The position numbers and the translations under genes were made by a program. Positions 33,456-43,834 of a stretch of DNA of 64,000 nt are shown one piece after another; within the stretch, counting starts at the first letter, position 1, and each line of letters starts with the position of its first letter. The stretch is from Liriodendron chinense (taxonomy: Eukaryota; Streptophyta; Magnoliopsida; Magnoliales; Magnoliaceae). Below the pieces are notes generated by a model. It did not search any database, was not told the DNA's origin, and saw only the letters and a list, made by a program, of their open reading frames with translations. The stretch covers positions 5,829,001 to 5,893,000 of the forward strand of contig ML058408.1 of the NCBI GenBank assembly GCA_003013855.2, in the 5' to 3' direction.

Positions 33456-35299
33456 CAAGGTGTCTCGTAGCGGTATTGGTGGGCGTAACGGTGCCCATCG
33501 TTTTCAATACGGATACGGGCCGTATCGGCCGATACGGCCCCGTAACGGTCCAAATTTTTATTTTTTTTTTTTGCCAAAAAATTCTAAAAAAATATCGATT
33601 AAATCCAGAAAATTCCAAACATCCCAAATATGCATTCATTTATAATTTTGAACATGTTTATGGTGGTGAATTGGTCTACTCTTTGGTGAGAAAGTTGTAT
33701 CGGGCTGTCTGATGAATTTATGAAGCTGATAACCTGGAATTAACTGCAAAACTTATAAATTCGAATTTCTAACTGTCTATTATAAGTAACACATATTATC
33801 CAACCTTTAAACCAGAATTTTTTTTGAAAAAAATGATTTTCCCTAATTTTTAAAATTATTCCGAAATTAAAAAAATAAAAAAAAAATAGCAAACCATGTG
33901 CATAATCTGTAAATTGCACATGATTATATTCTATTATAAGTAACACATGTTATCCAACCTTTAAACCAGAATTTTTTTTTGAAAAAAATGATTTTCCCTA
34001 ATTTTTAAAATTATTCCGAAATTAATCCGAAATTTAAAAAATACAAAAAAAAATAGCAAATCATGTGCATAATCTTGAAATACACATTTTAACATTTTAC
34101 AATGGCTAGAACATCATATTAAGGTGGAAAAAAAGCGAATAGAGGAAGAAAAATGTATAAATACCTATTTTCGGATTTCTTCAAAAAAATGGCTCACGGA
34201 GCTTCGATTCATCCAAATCGTAGAAATTGGTCGTTTAATTCTCCAAAATAGACTAATTGTGTTCGTTTTTAGCAATGTTCACAGTATCGGTTTCGCGTTA
34301 CGTTTCACACCCTTGGGATACAGATACATATTGCGTATCAGTGGGAAATATCGGTTATATCGCGGAATGTATCACACTTATTGGGAAACATGGGGAAACA
34401 TTGGGAAATTGATTGAATTTTTCAATGAAACTTCAGGGATTGTTAAAATGGACCTCAATACACACATTTAAATCATAATGTATAAAAAAAAGTCCACATA
34501 ATGGAGTTCCTTTGTAAAAGGATCCTAAGCTATGCGCTATCTGACTGAATTGATGCAACTATTGTTTAAATTGATTCCATAATATATACAAATGTAACAA
34601 GACATTAATGTAAACACAACCAATGCATTGACAAAGTAAAAAAAGCAAGAGAGTTGAGAAATATTCTAGTTTTGACTGAATGAGTATCCTCCAAATGCAG
34701 TTTTGACTATTGAACTTCAACGCAATGCAAGCTATCCTATATGGCCTAGATCTATATAAGGATTCAATAAAATCTAGAAAATAGCTAACTGGACTCAACA
34801 AACTATGACCCCTACGGAGAGTCGGAACGCAGGTCGAGCTGAGGGCGGTGCGCCCTCGCCCGGGGTTCGGGGCGGAGCGCCCGAAAGCCCAATGGTTTTT
34901 TTTTTTTTTTAGGGAGGAGAAACTAGAAGAAAATCGAAAAAAAAAAGTCATTTTTTCTACAAAATGGGGACTCTTGTGTGTCTAACCGATATAGTAAAAT
35001 AGGCCGATCTGCAAACACTGGTTTTTAGCAAAAGAATAGATTAGAAAAGAAATGGGAGAAGAAAAGTGTGAAAAAATTAAAAAAAAACATCAAATTTATA
35101 TAAAAAAAAAAACTAGCCGTTTTCCGACCGTTACGGGGGGCGTAACGACCGTTTTGGGGCGTAACGGCCATTACGCCCCCAGTAACGACCGTTACGGGTC
35201 AAAATTTTGGGGGTCCCCGTTTTGGACCCCGTATCGCGTAACGGCTTCAGCCGTTTCCATTACGTATCGGCCGATACGTAACCGTTTTGGCACACCTTG
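33456..35299. mobile_element. hAT-like non-autonomous element, CAAGGTGT/CGTATCGG family, long copy
   Basis: It begins CAAGGTGTCTCGTAGCGG and ends CCGTTTTGGCACACCTTG. It is flanked by a perfect 8-base duplication CTCCCACA (33448-33455 and 35300-35307), which splits the copia protease codons for ASSH-MTGK. Both ends are rich in CGTAACGG and CGTATCGGCCGATACG palindromes. The interior has no transposase. A 154-base segment starting TATTATAAGTAACACAT is repeated in tandem (33778 and 33932). A GC-rich patch lies at 34840-34890. Confidence 0.9.
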
Positions 35300-35307
35300 C
35301 TCCCACA

Positions 35308-36420
35308 TGACTGGTAAGTCACAACTCTTCTCATCTTATTCACCTTCCTCTCACTCTCAATATGTCACTGTCGCAGATGGAATCCAAACTCCCATTTCTG
35401 GGATTAGTTCCATCTCTCTTTCCCCTTCCTTGCCATTTGCCCTCGGTCTTGTATGTGCCTCGTTTTCCATTAAACTTATTGTTGTTAGCAATCTTACTAA
35501 ATCGTTGAATTGTTCCATTACCTTCTTCTCTTCTTATTGTCTATTTCAAGACCTATAGACGAAGAGTGATTGGTGGGGGGCATGAGCGATGAGGTGTTTA
35601 TCTTCTCAATGATACACCCATCACTGCTTCAAGTACACTTTCTCTTGATTGAGACTCCATGACACGATGTCACTACCGCTTAGGCCATCTTTTCCTTAAC
35701 TCGATTGAGACTTTTATTCCCCTCCTTATCTATTACTAAACCTTTACGTTGTGATATTTGTGATTTGTCTAAACATCATCGTATTACATTCTCTCCGAGT
35801 TCTTCTAAGAGGAAACCTCACCCTTTTGAAGTAGTTTACTCGAATGTCTGGGGATCAACCCCATTTACCTCTACTTTTGGATTTAAATATTTTGTCACCT
35901 TTATTGATGATTATTCTAGCATGACTTGGGATTATCTTTTGAAATTTAAGAGTGAAGTGTTTAAAGTGTTTTATCATGAAGCGGGCACTCAGTTTCAATG
36001 AGAATTGGGGGGGGGGAGTATTGTCCACTACTTTTTTGTCATTCTTGCAGGACATGGTATTTTATCTCGGACATCACGTGTTTGCACATCTCAACAAAAT
36101 GGTATCGCAGAACGAAAGGACCGTCATCTTCCTGAAGTTACTCGTACTCTTCTCCTTGGTATGCACCTACCTAAACATTTTTGAGGTGATGCTCTTTTAA
36201 CTACTACTTTCCTTATTAATTGTATTCCCTCTCGTATCGTCTTACAAATCTTCCTTTACTATGTTGTATCCTCGTGACAATCCTCTTCTTTTACCGCCTA
36301 AAGTTTTTTGTCGCACTTGCTTTGTTCAAATTTTGGATGGTGGTAATGATAAACTTAGCCCTCGGGCAGCTAAATATGTCTTCTTAGGGTAGACTCAGAG
36401 CCAGAAAGGGTATAAGCATT
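35308..36420 (+). pseudogene. Copia protease end and integrase remnant
   Basis: After the inserted element, MTGKSQLFSSYSPS and VADGIQTPISG continue the protease. The integrase zinc region ends CDICDLSKHHR (35750). The core reads VVYSNVWGSTPFTS (35835), with Asn in place of the first catalytic Asp, then GFKYFVTFIDDYS. The second acid motif is eroded around 36000 with an added G run. QNGIAERK near 36097 keeps the third Glu. Several stops break the frame. Confidence 0.8.
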
Positions 36421-38680
36421 ATAACCCCTCAACTCGCAAGAAATATATCTCTGCTGATGTAACCTTTTTTTATAATGTTCCATTTTTCTCAACTCACACT
36501 CAATCCCTCTATGATCCTCTTGCGAGTCAGCAAGCATAATGCTTCTCCTCTTCCTCTTGTTTCTAGTGATCACGGGGAGACTTCTCACCCCTGTTCCTGA
36601 TTCTTTTGATGATTTGGGTGACCTTAAGCCTCTGCGAGTGTATCATCATCGAGATAAATCTTCACATGCTCAGTTGTCCACCCTACCGCTCTCTTTAGAT
36701 GTTGGCTCAAGTGATTCTCCTACCTCAAGTCTGGATCTTCTCACTGCCTTGCGCAAAAGGTCACGATTGTGTACTCAGCATCCCATTAGCAATTTTGTTT
36801 CATATGATCATCTTTCACCATCCTTTCAGTCATTTGCAGCTTCCATTTCATCACAGGCTATTCATCGGTCTCTCTCACATGCTCTTCAAAGTCCTGACTG
36901 GACGAAGGTGATGATGGAAGAAATGTCTGCTCTTGAAAAGAATCATACATAGGAGTTAGTTCCTCTTCCTCCAGGACACAAACTTGTTGGATGTCGATGG
37001 GTGTACATAATCAAGTTCCTTCCAGATGGCTCCATTAATCATTACAAAGCTCGGCTTGTTGCTAGGGGATACATGCAGACTCAGGGCATGGATTACTTCG
37101 AGACATTCTCATCAATGGCTAAGCTTAACTCTATTCATGTGGTGATCTCCTTGGTCGTCAATTTATCTTGGCCCTTGTTCCAACTTGATATCAAGAATGC
37201 AGAAGAAATCTATACGCATCAACCTCCTGGCTTTGTCGCTTCCCGCCATCCTACTCTAGTATGTCGGTTGAAGAAGGCCCTTTATGGACTCAAACAATCC
37301 CCACGTGCTTGGTTTGACAAATTTAGTCAGGCTCTCATGGAATTTGGCTTTGTTCGTAACCATGTCGACCATTCCCTCTTTATATGTCAACGATCAACGG
37401 GCACCATGATTCTCATTATGTATATCGATGATATTGTACCGTCGGGCAGTGATGTGGTTGAAATGGGGGACGTCAAAGAATTTCTGAAGAACAAGTTCGA
37501 GATCAAGAACATTGGTCCTCTTCGCTACTTCCTAGGCATTACGGTTGCTCGCACTCCAAAACCGGGGTGGTCTTGTCTCAACGAAAAATATGCTCTTGAC
37601 CTTCTCACTGAGATCGACATGTTAGGATGCAAACCTACTACCACCCCGATGGATACGTTGTAGAAGCTTCAGCCAGATGATGGTACTCTCCTCTCTGATC
37701 CTGGAATATACCGTCGCCTTGTAGGTTGGCTCATCTACTTGACTATTAGTCGTCCAGATCTCTCATTTGCGGTGGGTGTTGTTAACCAATTCATGCAAGT
37801 TCCTCGTTCCTCACATCTCACAGCTGTCTACCGCAAACTTCGGTATCTTACATCAACCCCGGGCCTTGGCCTCCGCTTTCAATCTCATGGCCATCTTCAT
37901 ATTTCGGGCTATTCCGATGTCAATTGTGCACATAGTATCTATAATCCTCAATCCACGTTCGGATTCTGTACCTTCCTAGGTGGCAATCTTGTCACATGGA
38001 AAAGCAAGAAGCAACTGGTTGTTGCTCGGTCCTCGGCTTAAGCAGAATATCGTGCTTATGGCTCATGCAACATGTGAGCTTGTATGGCTTTGCACCATTC
38101 TTAACAAACTTGGCTATGCTCCTTCAGGTCCTATTCCTCTGCATTGCGACAACCAGGCAGCCATCATAACCCTGTTTTCCATAAGTGCACCAAGTATATT
38201 CAAGTTGACTATCACTTTAGACGGGAGAAAGTTGCCTCTAAGGAAATCATCACTCCTTTCGTTTGCTCTGGAGATCACGCCAATTGTGTGGGTAGTATCT
38301 ATAATCGTCAATCCACATCCGGGTTCTGTACCTTCCTAGGTGGCAATCTTGTCACATAGAAAAGCAAGAAGCAACCGGTCGTTGCTCGGTCCTCAGCTAA
38401 AGCAGAATATCGTGCTATGGCTCATGCAACATGTGAACTTGTGTGGCTTCGCACCATTCTTAACAAACTTGGCTATGCTCCTTCAGGTCATATTCCTCTG
38501 CATTGCGACAACCAAGCAGCCATACATACTGCTCGTAACCCTATTTTCCATGAGCGCACTAAGCATATTGAAGTTAACTGTCACTTTATAAAGCTGCCTC
38601 TAAGGAAATCATCACTCCTTTTGTTCACTATGGGGATCTAGTTGTTGATGTCCTTACAAAGTCTTTAAGTCGAGATGCTC
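36421..38680 (+). pseudogene. Copia reverse transcriptase and RNase H with internal duplication
   Basis: RT reads HPISNFVSYDHLSPSF (36780), WVYIIKFLPDGSINHYKARL (37000), LFQLDIKNAEE with residues missing (37180), KKALYGLKQSPRAWF (37275) and the active-site YIDD (37421-37432), then LRYFLGITVAR. The 220-codon stretch 37001-37663 is the longest open part. RNase H begins GYSDVNCAHS (37905), where DADWAG is usual, so a catalytic Asp is lost. The segment from 37921 is repeated from 38281, so SKKQ...AEYRA and CDNQAA-type boxes occur twice. The end reads HERTKHIEVNCHF. Confidence 0.87.
37921..38620 (+). repeat. 360-base tandem duplication inside RNase H
   Basis: CAATTGTG...AGTATCTATAATC at 37921 recurs at 38281 and the match continues for about 330 bases through SKKQ, HATCELVWL and HCDNQAA. 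The copies differ by scattered substitutions and small indels. The second copy keeps the more complete coding sequence (AEYRAMAHATCELVWLRTIL). Confidence 0.92.
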
Positions 38681-38746
38681 TTCATCGTGTTCGTGACAAG
38701 TTGGGCATGATCAACATCTATGCTCCAACTTAAGGGGGAGTCTAAG

Positions 38747-38987
38747 TGTTAGTGTGTTAAGTGGCTCTTTTAGCTGTGGCTCTTTTAGCTGTTTTATTGT
38801 AAGTGCATGTGCACCCTTTCTTCTTCTCATGGAGTGTACTATATATTTTATTCTAATAAAGCTTTGTGTGTAAGAGCAACAGTGTAAGAGCATGTTGCTC
38901 TAACACACCATTCATCCAAACTCTCTTCTTCTCTTCACTTCTCTCCTCCCTTCTCCACACCCAAATCATCAAATCATCTTTTCTACT
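38747..38987 (+). repeat. 3' LTR of the second copia element
   Basis: It begins TGTTAGTGTGTTAAGTGGC after TAAGGGGGAGTCTAAG and matches 31515-31737. It carries a small extra duplication (GTAAGAGCA repeated around 38870-38892). Confidence 0.83.
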
Positions 38988-38989
38988 CG

Positions 38990-39645
38990 CACAGACCCCC
39001 CAGCCAACCTCATCGGACTGCACAGTCCAACCCTCTAGCCAGACCAGCCAAACCAGCCAGACTAGCGGACCAACCTCACCAGACAAACCAGCATAGCCAG
39101 CTAGCCTGACCCCAACGGCCAACCCTATCAAATCATCCAACCCTGGCTCCACCAACTTATTTTTTTTATATTGTTCAACCTCATCGGACTGCACAGTCCA
39201 TCCCATTGGCCAGAGCAGCTGAACCAGCCAGACTCCGTTTTTCTTTCTTCCCTTCCTCCATATTCCTTCTTCATTGGGGACCACACAGACCCCCCAGCTA
39301 ACCTCATCAGACTGCACAGTCCATCCTGCTGAACAGAGCAGCCAAACCAGCCAGAGGAGCCTCCGGCCAACCTCAAAAGACAAACCAGAAACTCCAGCTA
39401 ACCCAACCCCAACGGCCAACCCAATCAAATCATCCAACCATATCAGTTGGCTCCGGTGAAATTTTTTTTATGTTGTTCAGCCTCATCGAACTGCACAATC
39501 TATCCCGCTGGCCAGAGGAGCTGAAAAACCTCACCAAACAAACCAGCACCACCGACTAGCCCAACCCCAATGGCCAACCCAATCATATCATCGAACCATA
39601 TCAGTCAGGCAATCGACTCTAGTGATTGTTTTTATGTTGTTCAGA
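38990..39645. repeat. Tandem repeat of about 295 bases (CTGCACAGTCC)
   Basis: ACAGACCCCCCAGCCAACC at 38992 recurs near 39285. CCTCATCGGACTGCACAGTC-like words occur at 39008, 39178, 39302 and 39480, and ATCAAATCATCCAACC at 39128 and 39424 with a weaker third near 39584. The unit contains two sub-units. A minus frame rich in Gly, Val and Trp results from the repeat and is not a gene. Confidence 0.7.
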
Positions 39646-39889
39646 ATTTTTTGTCTACAACAGATATGGTGATGTGATACTAGTTTCATGTATTTGGGAT
39701 GCTTCATGGTGTACTTGTTGATGCACAGGCATGGATAGATATGGTGATGAGATTCTAGTTTCATGTATTTTGGATGCTTCATGGTGAAGTTGTGGATGCA
39801 TGGGCACGGATATGTTTGTTGGGGGTGAGACATGGCCATGGTGGATTCATCGTCGCCAAGTTTAACTAGTCCAATATGGAAGCAAGTTC

Positions 39890-41340
39890 TGGAATTTCTC
39901 ATATGGAGAAACCAGAGCTGCATATCACGACAGTGAAACTGAATGGGACAAACTATCTTTAATGGCCTCCATCATCATGGTTTTACATCAGCAGACGAAT
40001 GAAATGGCTACATTATGGGAAAAGTGAGATTCTTCCTGTGAAAAGTGAGAAGCTTAAAACTCAATGGTAAAATCTTGGTTGTTGCACTCTATGCAACCAA
40101 ACATTTGCAGTTCTCTTCTGTAAGGGAGCATAAGAAATATAGGACAAGTTGCATAACAAATTCACAAAGAGATGATATTGGAAAGATATACCAGTTACAC
40201 CAAGAAATGTAAAATATAAGACAGGAGAAGATGAGGAAGAATGTTATTGATAGCTATGTCACAAAGGTAGGAGTTAGATCACTACCAACGTCCAAATCCT
40301 ATAATAGATAAGTATAAAGAAGCAAATAGAGCAATGACGAATCTTCGAGTTCCTGGCTAGGTTGAATCCAAAATATGAGATGCGATGCATTCAAGTCCTA
40401 CAGAAGAGTCCCCTTCAATCTCTTGACTCTGTATATAACCTATGAGGGGAAGCCAGAGACAATCCATTATGCAGCACTACACAGGTCTTGTTCCTGAGTG
40501 CTCAGCTGTAGGTGGTAATCGAAGACTAACACCTACTTGAAGGAAAAGCTAAGCATCCGCTGTGACACAAAGAAACACACTAGCAACGCGAGTTGGATCC
40601 TTCATCCACAGCTCAAGCTCACAGAAGTTTAAGCCAAGGCCTCAGGTCAATGCAACCAACATTGTGATCAGTGACATCACCAATATCCACCATCCAATAC
40701 CTCTAAAAGTACTCATGCTGACCCCAAAAAAATGCAATTATTGAGGATTAGAGGATGAAACTTTCTCGATATCAATATGGATCTTCTACCTCCACTTCTA
40801 CAATATCAACATCTATTTTGCATCATGCCTCAGATTCTAAACCAACTACCTCATGGATAATTGATTCAGGTGCATCAGATCACATGACTGATAAGACCGT
40901 AGCTTTTGCATCATTTTCTTCACAATCTGGATTTGAAGCAACTCGAATTGCTGAAAGTTCCCGAACTCCTATTTTAGGATGAGGAACTCTTCAAGTCGCT
41001 CCTCCATTATCTTTGTCATCAGTTCCTCATATCCAGTCTGTCATCAAATCTTCTTTTGGTCAATAGTTTTACTAACCTTTTTTCCTTACTGTGTCTTTCA
41101 GGACTTTGAAACAGGGAAAGTGATTGGCAGTGGTCATGACGTTTGAGGACTTTACTTTCTCATGAGAAGAAGATTCTATCTTCAACGTCACTCCTCTCAA
41201 GTCACTGAAGAATAAAGACCAATCCATCTGTGGCATGCCCAGCTTGGTCACACTCCTGTGTCTCCAATTCCTTGTCTTTTTCCAAATTTGCTTGGTCAGT
41301 GATTGCCTTATCTGGATAATGAAGGACTGAACTTGGCTAC
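39890..41340 (+). pseudogene. Decayed copia fragment (gag to integrase zinc region)
   Basis: Gag starts ITTVKLNGTNYL, followed by a stop (39925-39960), and further broken pieces include FLARLNPKYEMR-like sequence near 40350. The protease motif SWIIDSGASDHMT is intact at 40851-40889. Behind it AQLGHTPVSPIPCLFPNLL (41235-41300) is the pre-integrase segment. RT and LTRs were not seen. It is a third, distinct copia lineage, inside the cyclase-gene intron. Confidence 0.75.
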
Positions 41341-41983
41341 TATTTAATAATATGAGAGATGCTCCAGTGCTCTCAGAGGAGTATAATCTATGGTGCTCCT
41401 ACTTGCATCGGTTCAGTTGATCAATCTGAAATGTCCACTAAGTCAATAAAACATTTCATAAACAACCATGCAAAAATCTCACTGATCAAATGATCCAATC
41501 CAACCTCTATTAGACCTTATTTTCTACAGCCATCCACATTTGAAGCCATGGGAGGGATGGTTAAAATCGCCTAACAATTTAGAATCATAAACAATCTATG
41601 ACGAGCCCCAACAAATAGATGGATCAAATTGTTGATTCTACCTATTATTTGCAGATGATGTTGCTCATCCATATTAAGACCATTTCACAGATTATAGCAA
41701 TTTTGCATTGGAGCCCAGGATGATCATCCATATTAAGACCATTTCACAGATCATAGCAATTTTCATTGGAGCCCAGGAAAATGTGTTGGACCTATTGAAC
41801 AGTCTAGATCAATGGTTGGGACTGAGTGTTTTGAATGCAACAAGGAGCACTATAACTTATATAGCTCTGATAGCACTAGAGCGGTTCTCTGATTATATAA
41901 CATCCCACATGCTTGCAAAGAACGATGATCAGGTCAGATCAAAAGTACTGCTCACCTCATCCTTTGTTTGATTTGGGAATCTT
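41341..41983. other. Unassigned DNA with a 59-base tandem duplication
   Basis: CATCCATATTAAGACCATTTC at 41667 recurs at 41726, and the copies extend through TTGGAGCCCAGGA. Otherwise no gene or known repeat is seen; the left part may be residual copia sequence. Confidence 0.5.
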
Positions 41984-41986
41984 TTA

Positions 41987-43205
41987 GGGCCTGTTTGGAT
42001 ACCACCAAATAAGTTACTTTTTAAGTTATTTTAAGTCATTAAGTTACTTTTTTCACGTAAGTTAGTATGGTAAGCATCATTATAAAAGTAACTTAATGCT
42101 AAAAGCTACTTATTTCAATAAGTTTTTTTTTATAGCTTTTTGACTTATTACTTTTCCACTTCTCTCTCAGTCACGGCCCATGTCAAAGGAGGCTCTCTCA
42201 TGGTCCTTATCAAAGGAGGCCCCACATGATGGACTGACCCCACTGAAGGTGGGGCCCACGCAATAGATAGTCCACATCAAAGGTGGGCCCCACATGATGG
42301 ATGACCCCATATTAATGTGGGCCCACATAATGGATGGTCCACATTAAAGGTCGGCCCCTAATGATAAATAGCCCACATCCAAAACAGGCCGGTATAATGG
42401 ACAACACACTTCAAAGGTGGGGCCTACATGATGGAAGGTCCACATCAAAGATGGGCTCCGCATGATGGGCAGTGTACATTGAAGCGGGGCCTCACATGAT
42501 GGATGGCCCACATCGAGGTGGGCCCAAAATGATGGACGGTCCACATCAAAGGTTGGCCATTAATGATGAGTGGCCTATATCCAAGGCGAGCCCCGCATGA
42601 TGGACGACCCACGTTGAAGGTGGGGCCACATGATGGACAGTCTGCATTGAAGGTGGGGCCCACATGATGCACGGTCCACATCAAAGGTGGGCTTCACAGG
42701 ATGGATGACCCACATCAAGGTGGGCCCCGCTTGATGGACGACCCACACAGGTGGGGCCCACATGATGGGCTGTGGATATTGAAGGTGAACCCCACATGGT
42801 GGGCAATAACATTGATGGTGGGCCCCGCATTACGGATGACCAACATCAAAGATGGGCCCTACATAATGGACAATGCACATTAAAGGCCAGCCCCTAATGA
42901 TGAATGGCTCACATCCAAGGTGGGCCCTACATGATGGACAACCCACATCACAGGTGGGGCCAACACAATGAGTAGTCCACATCAAAGGTTTGCCCCACAT
43001 AATGGACAGTGAATATGAGGGTGGACCAAACAACCTTGAGGGATAAAATCTTTTGTCATGTTGGAAACAAAACATGCTTCTCTACTTTTTAGCTCACAGG
43101 TACTCTTTTTTTTACCAAAAAAGCTTATTTAATAAGTAGAAACCAAAATAAGCTACTTAAAGAATAAGTAGCTTATCTAAAGTAACTTACAATCTAAACA
43201 CTCCC
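41987..43205. mobile_element. Tourist-like (PIF/Harbinger) MITE expanded by a minisatellite
   Basis: It begins GGGCCTGTTTGGAT and ends ATCTAAACACTCCC, an imperfect inverted pair, flanked by TTA at 41984-41986 and 43206-43208, the usual PIF/Harbinger duplication. Subterminal AAGTTACTTTTTAAGT and AGTAGCTTATCTAAAGTAACTT words are inverted copies. Between them lies about 860 bases of tandem repeat. There is no transposase. It lies in the cyclase-gene intron, 260 bases from the exon at 43466. Confidence 0.83.
42175..43035. repeat. Minisatellite of GTGGGGCCCACATGATGGACxGTCCACATCA units
   Basis: About two dozen degenerate units of roughly 30-40 bases repeat the words CCACATCAAAGGTGGG, GGCCCCACATGATGGA and CAGTCCACATT. 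The array ends within the Tourist-like MITE on both sides. The units are diverged from one another, so the array is old. Pro/Trp/His-rich minus frames arise from it and are not genes. Confidence 0.92.
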
Positions 43206-43465
43206 TTAGTACCTACCACTTTGGTATTATCTCCAACTTGGCATATAGCCATCACATTCAATTCTCCTAATTTCAAGAATCTTCATGCATCAACATAGCA
43301 AAAACATTCAAGTTCTTGTTGAACTCTAGCACCTACTCGTCTCATGCAACAACTACGCATTAGGAAGCCACCTTGGAAATGTATGAATGAGCTACCAGGA
43401 AACTCCTTTTGCTAGATTATGCAAATGCCTTTCACTAATATAAACAATAATTGTCTGCAACTTAC

Positions 43466-43563
43466 CGACAAGCTTAATGTCTGTATTTTCAACTAACCAC
43501 TGTGCACCATCCTTTGTAAATCCAACATAGCTTGTATCGAAGTCTCGTTTCCACATGAGCTGT
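43466..43563 (-). CDS. Exon of a cyclase-family (kynurenine formamidase-like) gene
   Basis: Reading the minus strand, the acceptor CCCTTCGCAG precedes 98 bases coding for QLMWKRDFDTSYVGF, then TKDGAQWLV and ENTDIKLV, followed by the donor GTAAGT. The peptide matches the region of plant cyclase-family proteins that follows the NTDR segment and precedes LVG-DYLS. These proteins share the PF04199 fold of kynurenine formamidase; Arabidopsis relatives are CYCLASE1-3. The split end codon (G plus GA) is completed in phase by the exon at 28629-28699. No stop or frameshift is present. The metal-binding HxGTHxDxPxH exon should be upstream, beyond 64000. Family assignment is from recognition only. Confidence 0.85.
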
Positions 43564-43834
43564 CTGCGAAGGGAAAAATTATAATCCCTTAGAAGTTATT
43601 CAGTCATGACATGTGCATCTCATACCTAATTAAGCTAAACTTGGAGATGAGAGAGAACATTTTGCCAAATTCAGATCCTCCAAAAAATATAATTGAATAT
43701 GACAATGAACAGAAACACTATGCTCTTAGGTATGAATTTAAACATGCTTTTACAAAAATAGATCTTCAGCTAATGAACATGCATTGTTGATTGACATAGA
43801 TCATTCAGGTCTTTTGCTTGTTTTTGTTTACAGT
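43564..43834 (-). other. Start of the upstream intron of the cyclase-family gene
   Basis: This is AT-rich sequence without frames, between the exon acceptor and the poly-T start of the LINE. No further exon of the gene was found up to 64000, so this intron would be at least 20.4 kb. Confidence 0.5.

Larger units (their letters stand above)
31505..38987 (+). mobile_element. Ty1/copia element with short LTRs, hosting a hAT-like element
   Basis: LTRs of about 230-240 bases are at 31505/31515-31737 and 38747-38987 (TGTTAGTGTGTTAAGTGGC at the start). A perfect iMet primer site TGGTATCAGAGC lies at 31738-31749 and a polypurine tract TAAGGGGGAG at 38731-38740. Gag, protease, integrase, RT and RNase H follow in copia order, all broken. 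A 1.84 kb hAT-like element interrupts the protease. The LTR ends (CTACT) are not canonical and no target duplication was found, so the outer limits may be off by a few bases. Confidence 0.88.
28700..43465 (-). other. 14.8 kb intron of the cyclase-family gene, filled with transposons
   Basis: It is bounded by the donor CG|GTAAG (43461-43465) and the acceptor TTGTAG (28700-28705), and joins two exons in matching phase. It contains two hAT-like elements, a LINE 3' end, one copia element and one copia fragment, two minisatellites and a Tourist-like MITE. Whether it is spliced correctly cannot be seen here. Without the transposons, little more than 1 to 2 kb of unassigned sequence remains. Confidence 0.75.

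Noticed and set aside
38853..39437. 194-codon minus-strand frame rich in Gly, Val, Trp and Leu
   Set aside because: It is produced by the 295-base tandem repeat at 38990-39645; the protein is itself a repeat and has no family resemblance.
38990..39645. Possible CRISPR-like or satellite array
   Set aside because: There are few units, with variable spacing and no unique spacers, in a plant nuclear context. It is a local tandem duplication.
42344..43075. Pro/His/Trp-rich minus-strand frames
   Set aside because: They come from the GTGGGGCCCAC minisatellite inside the Tourist-like MITE.
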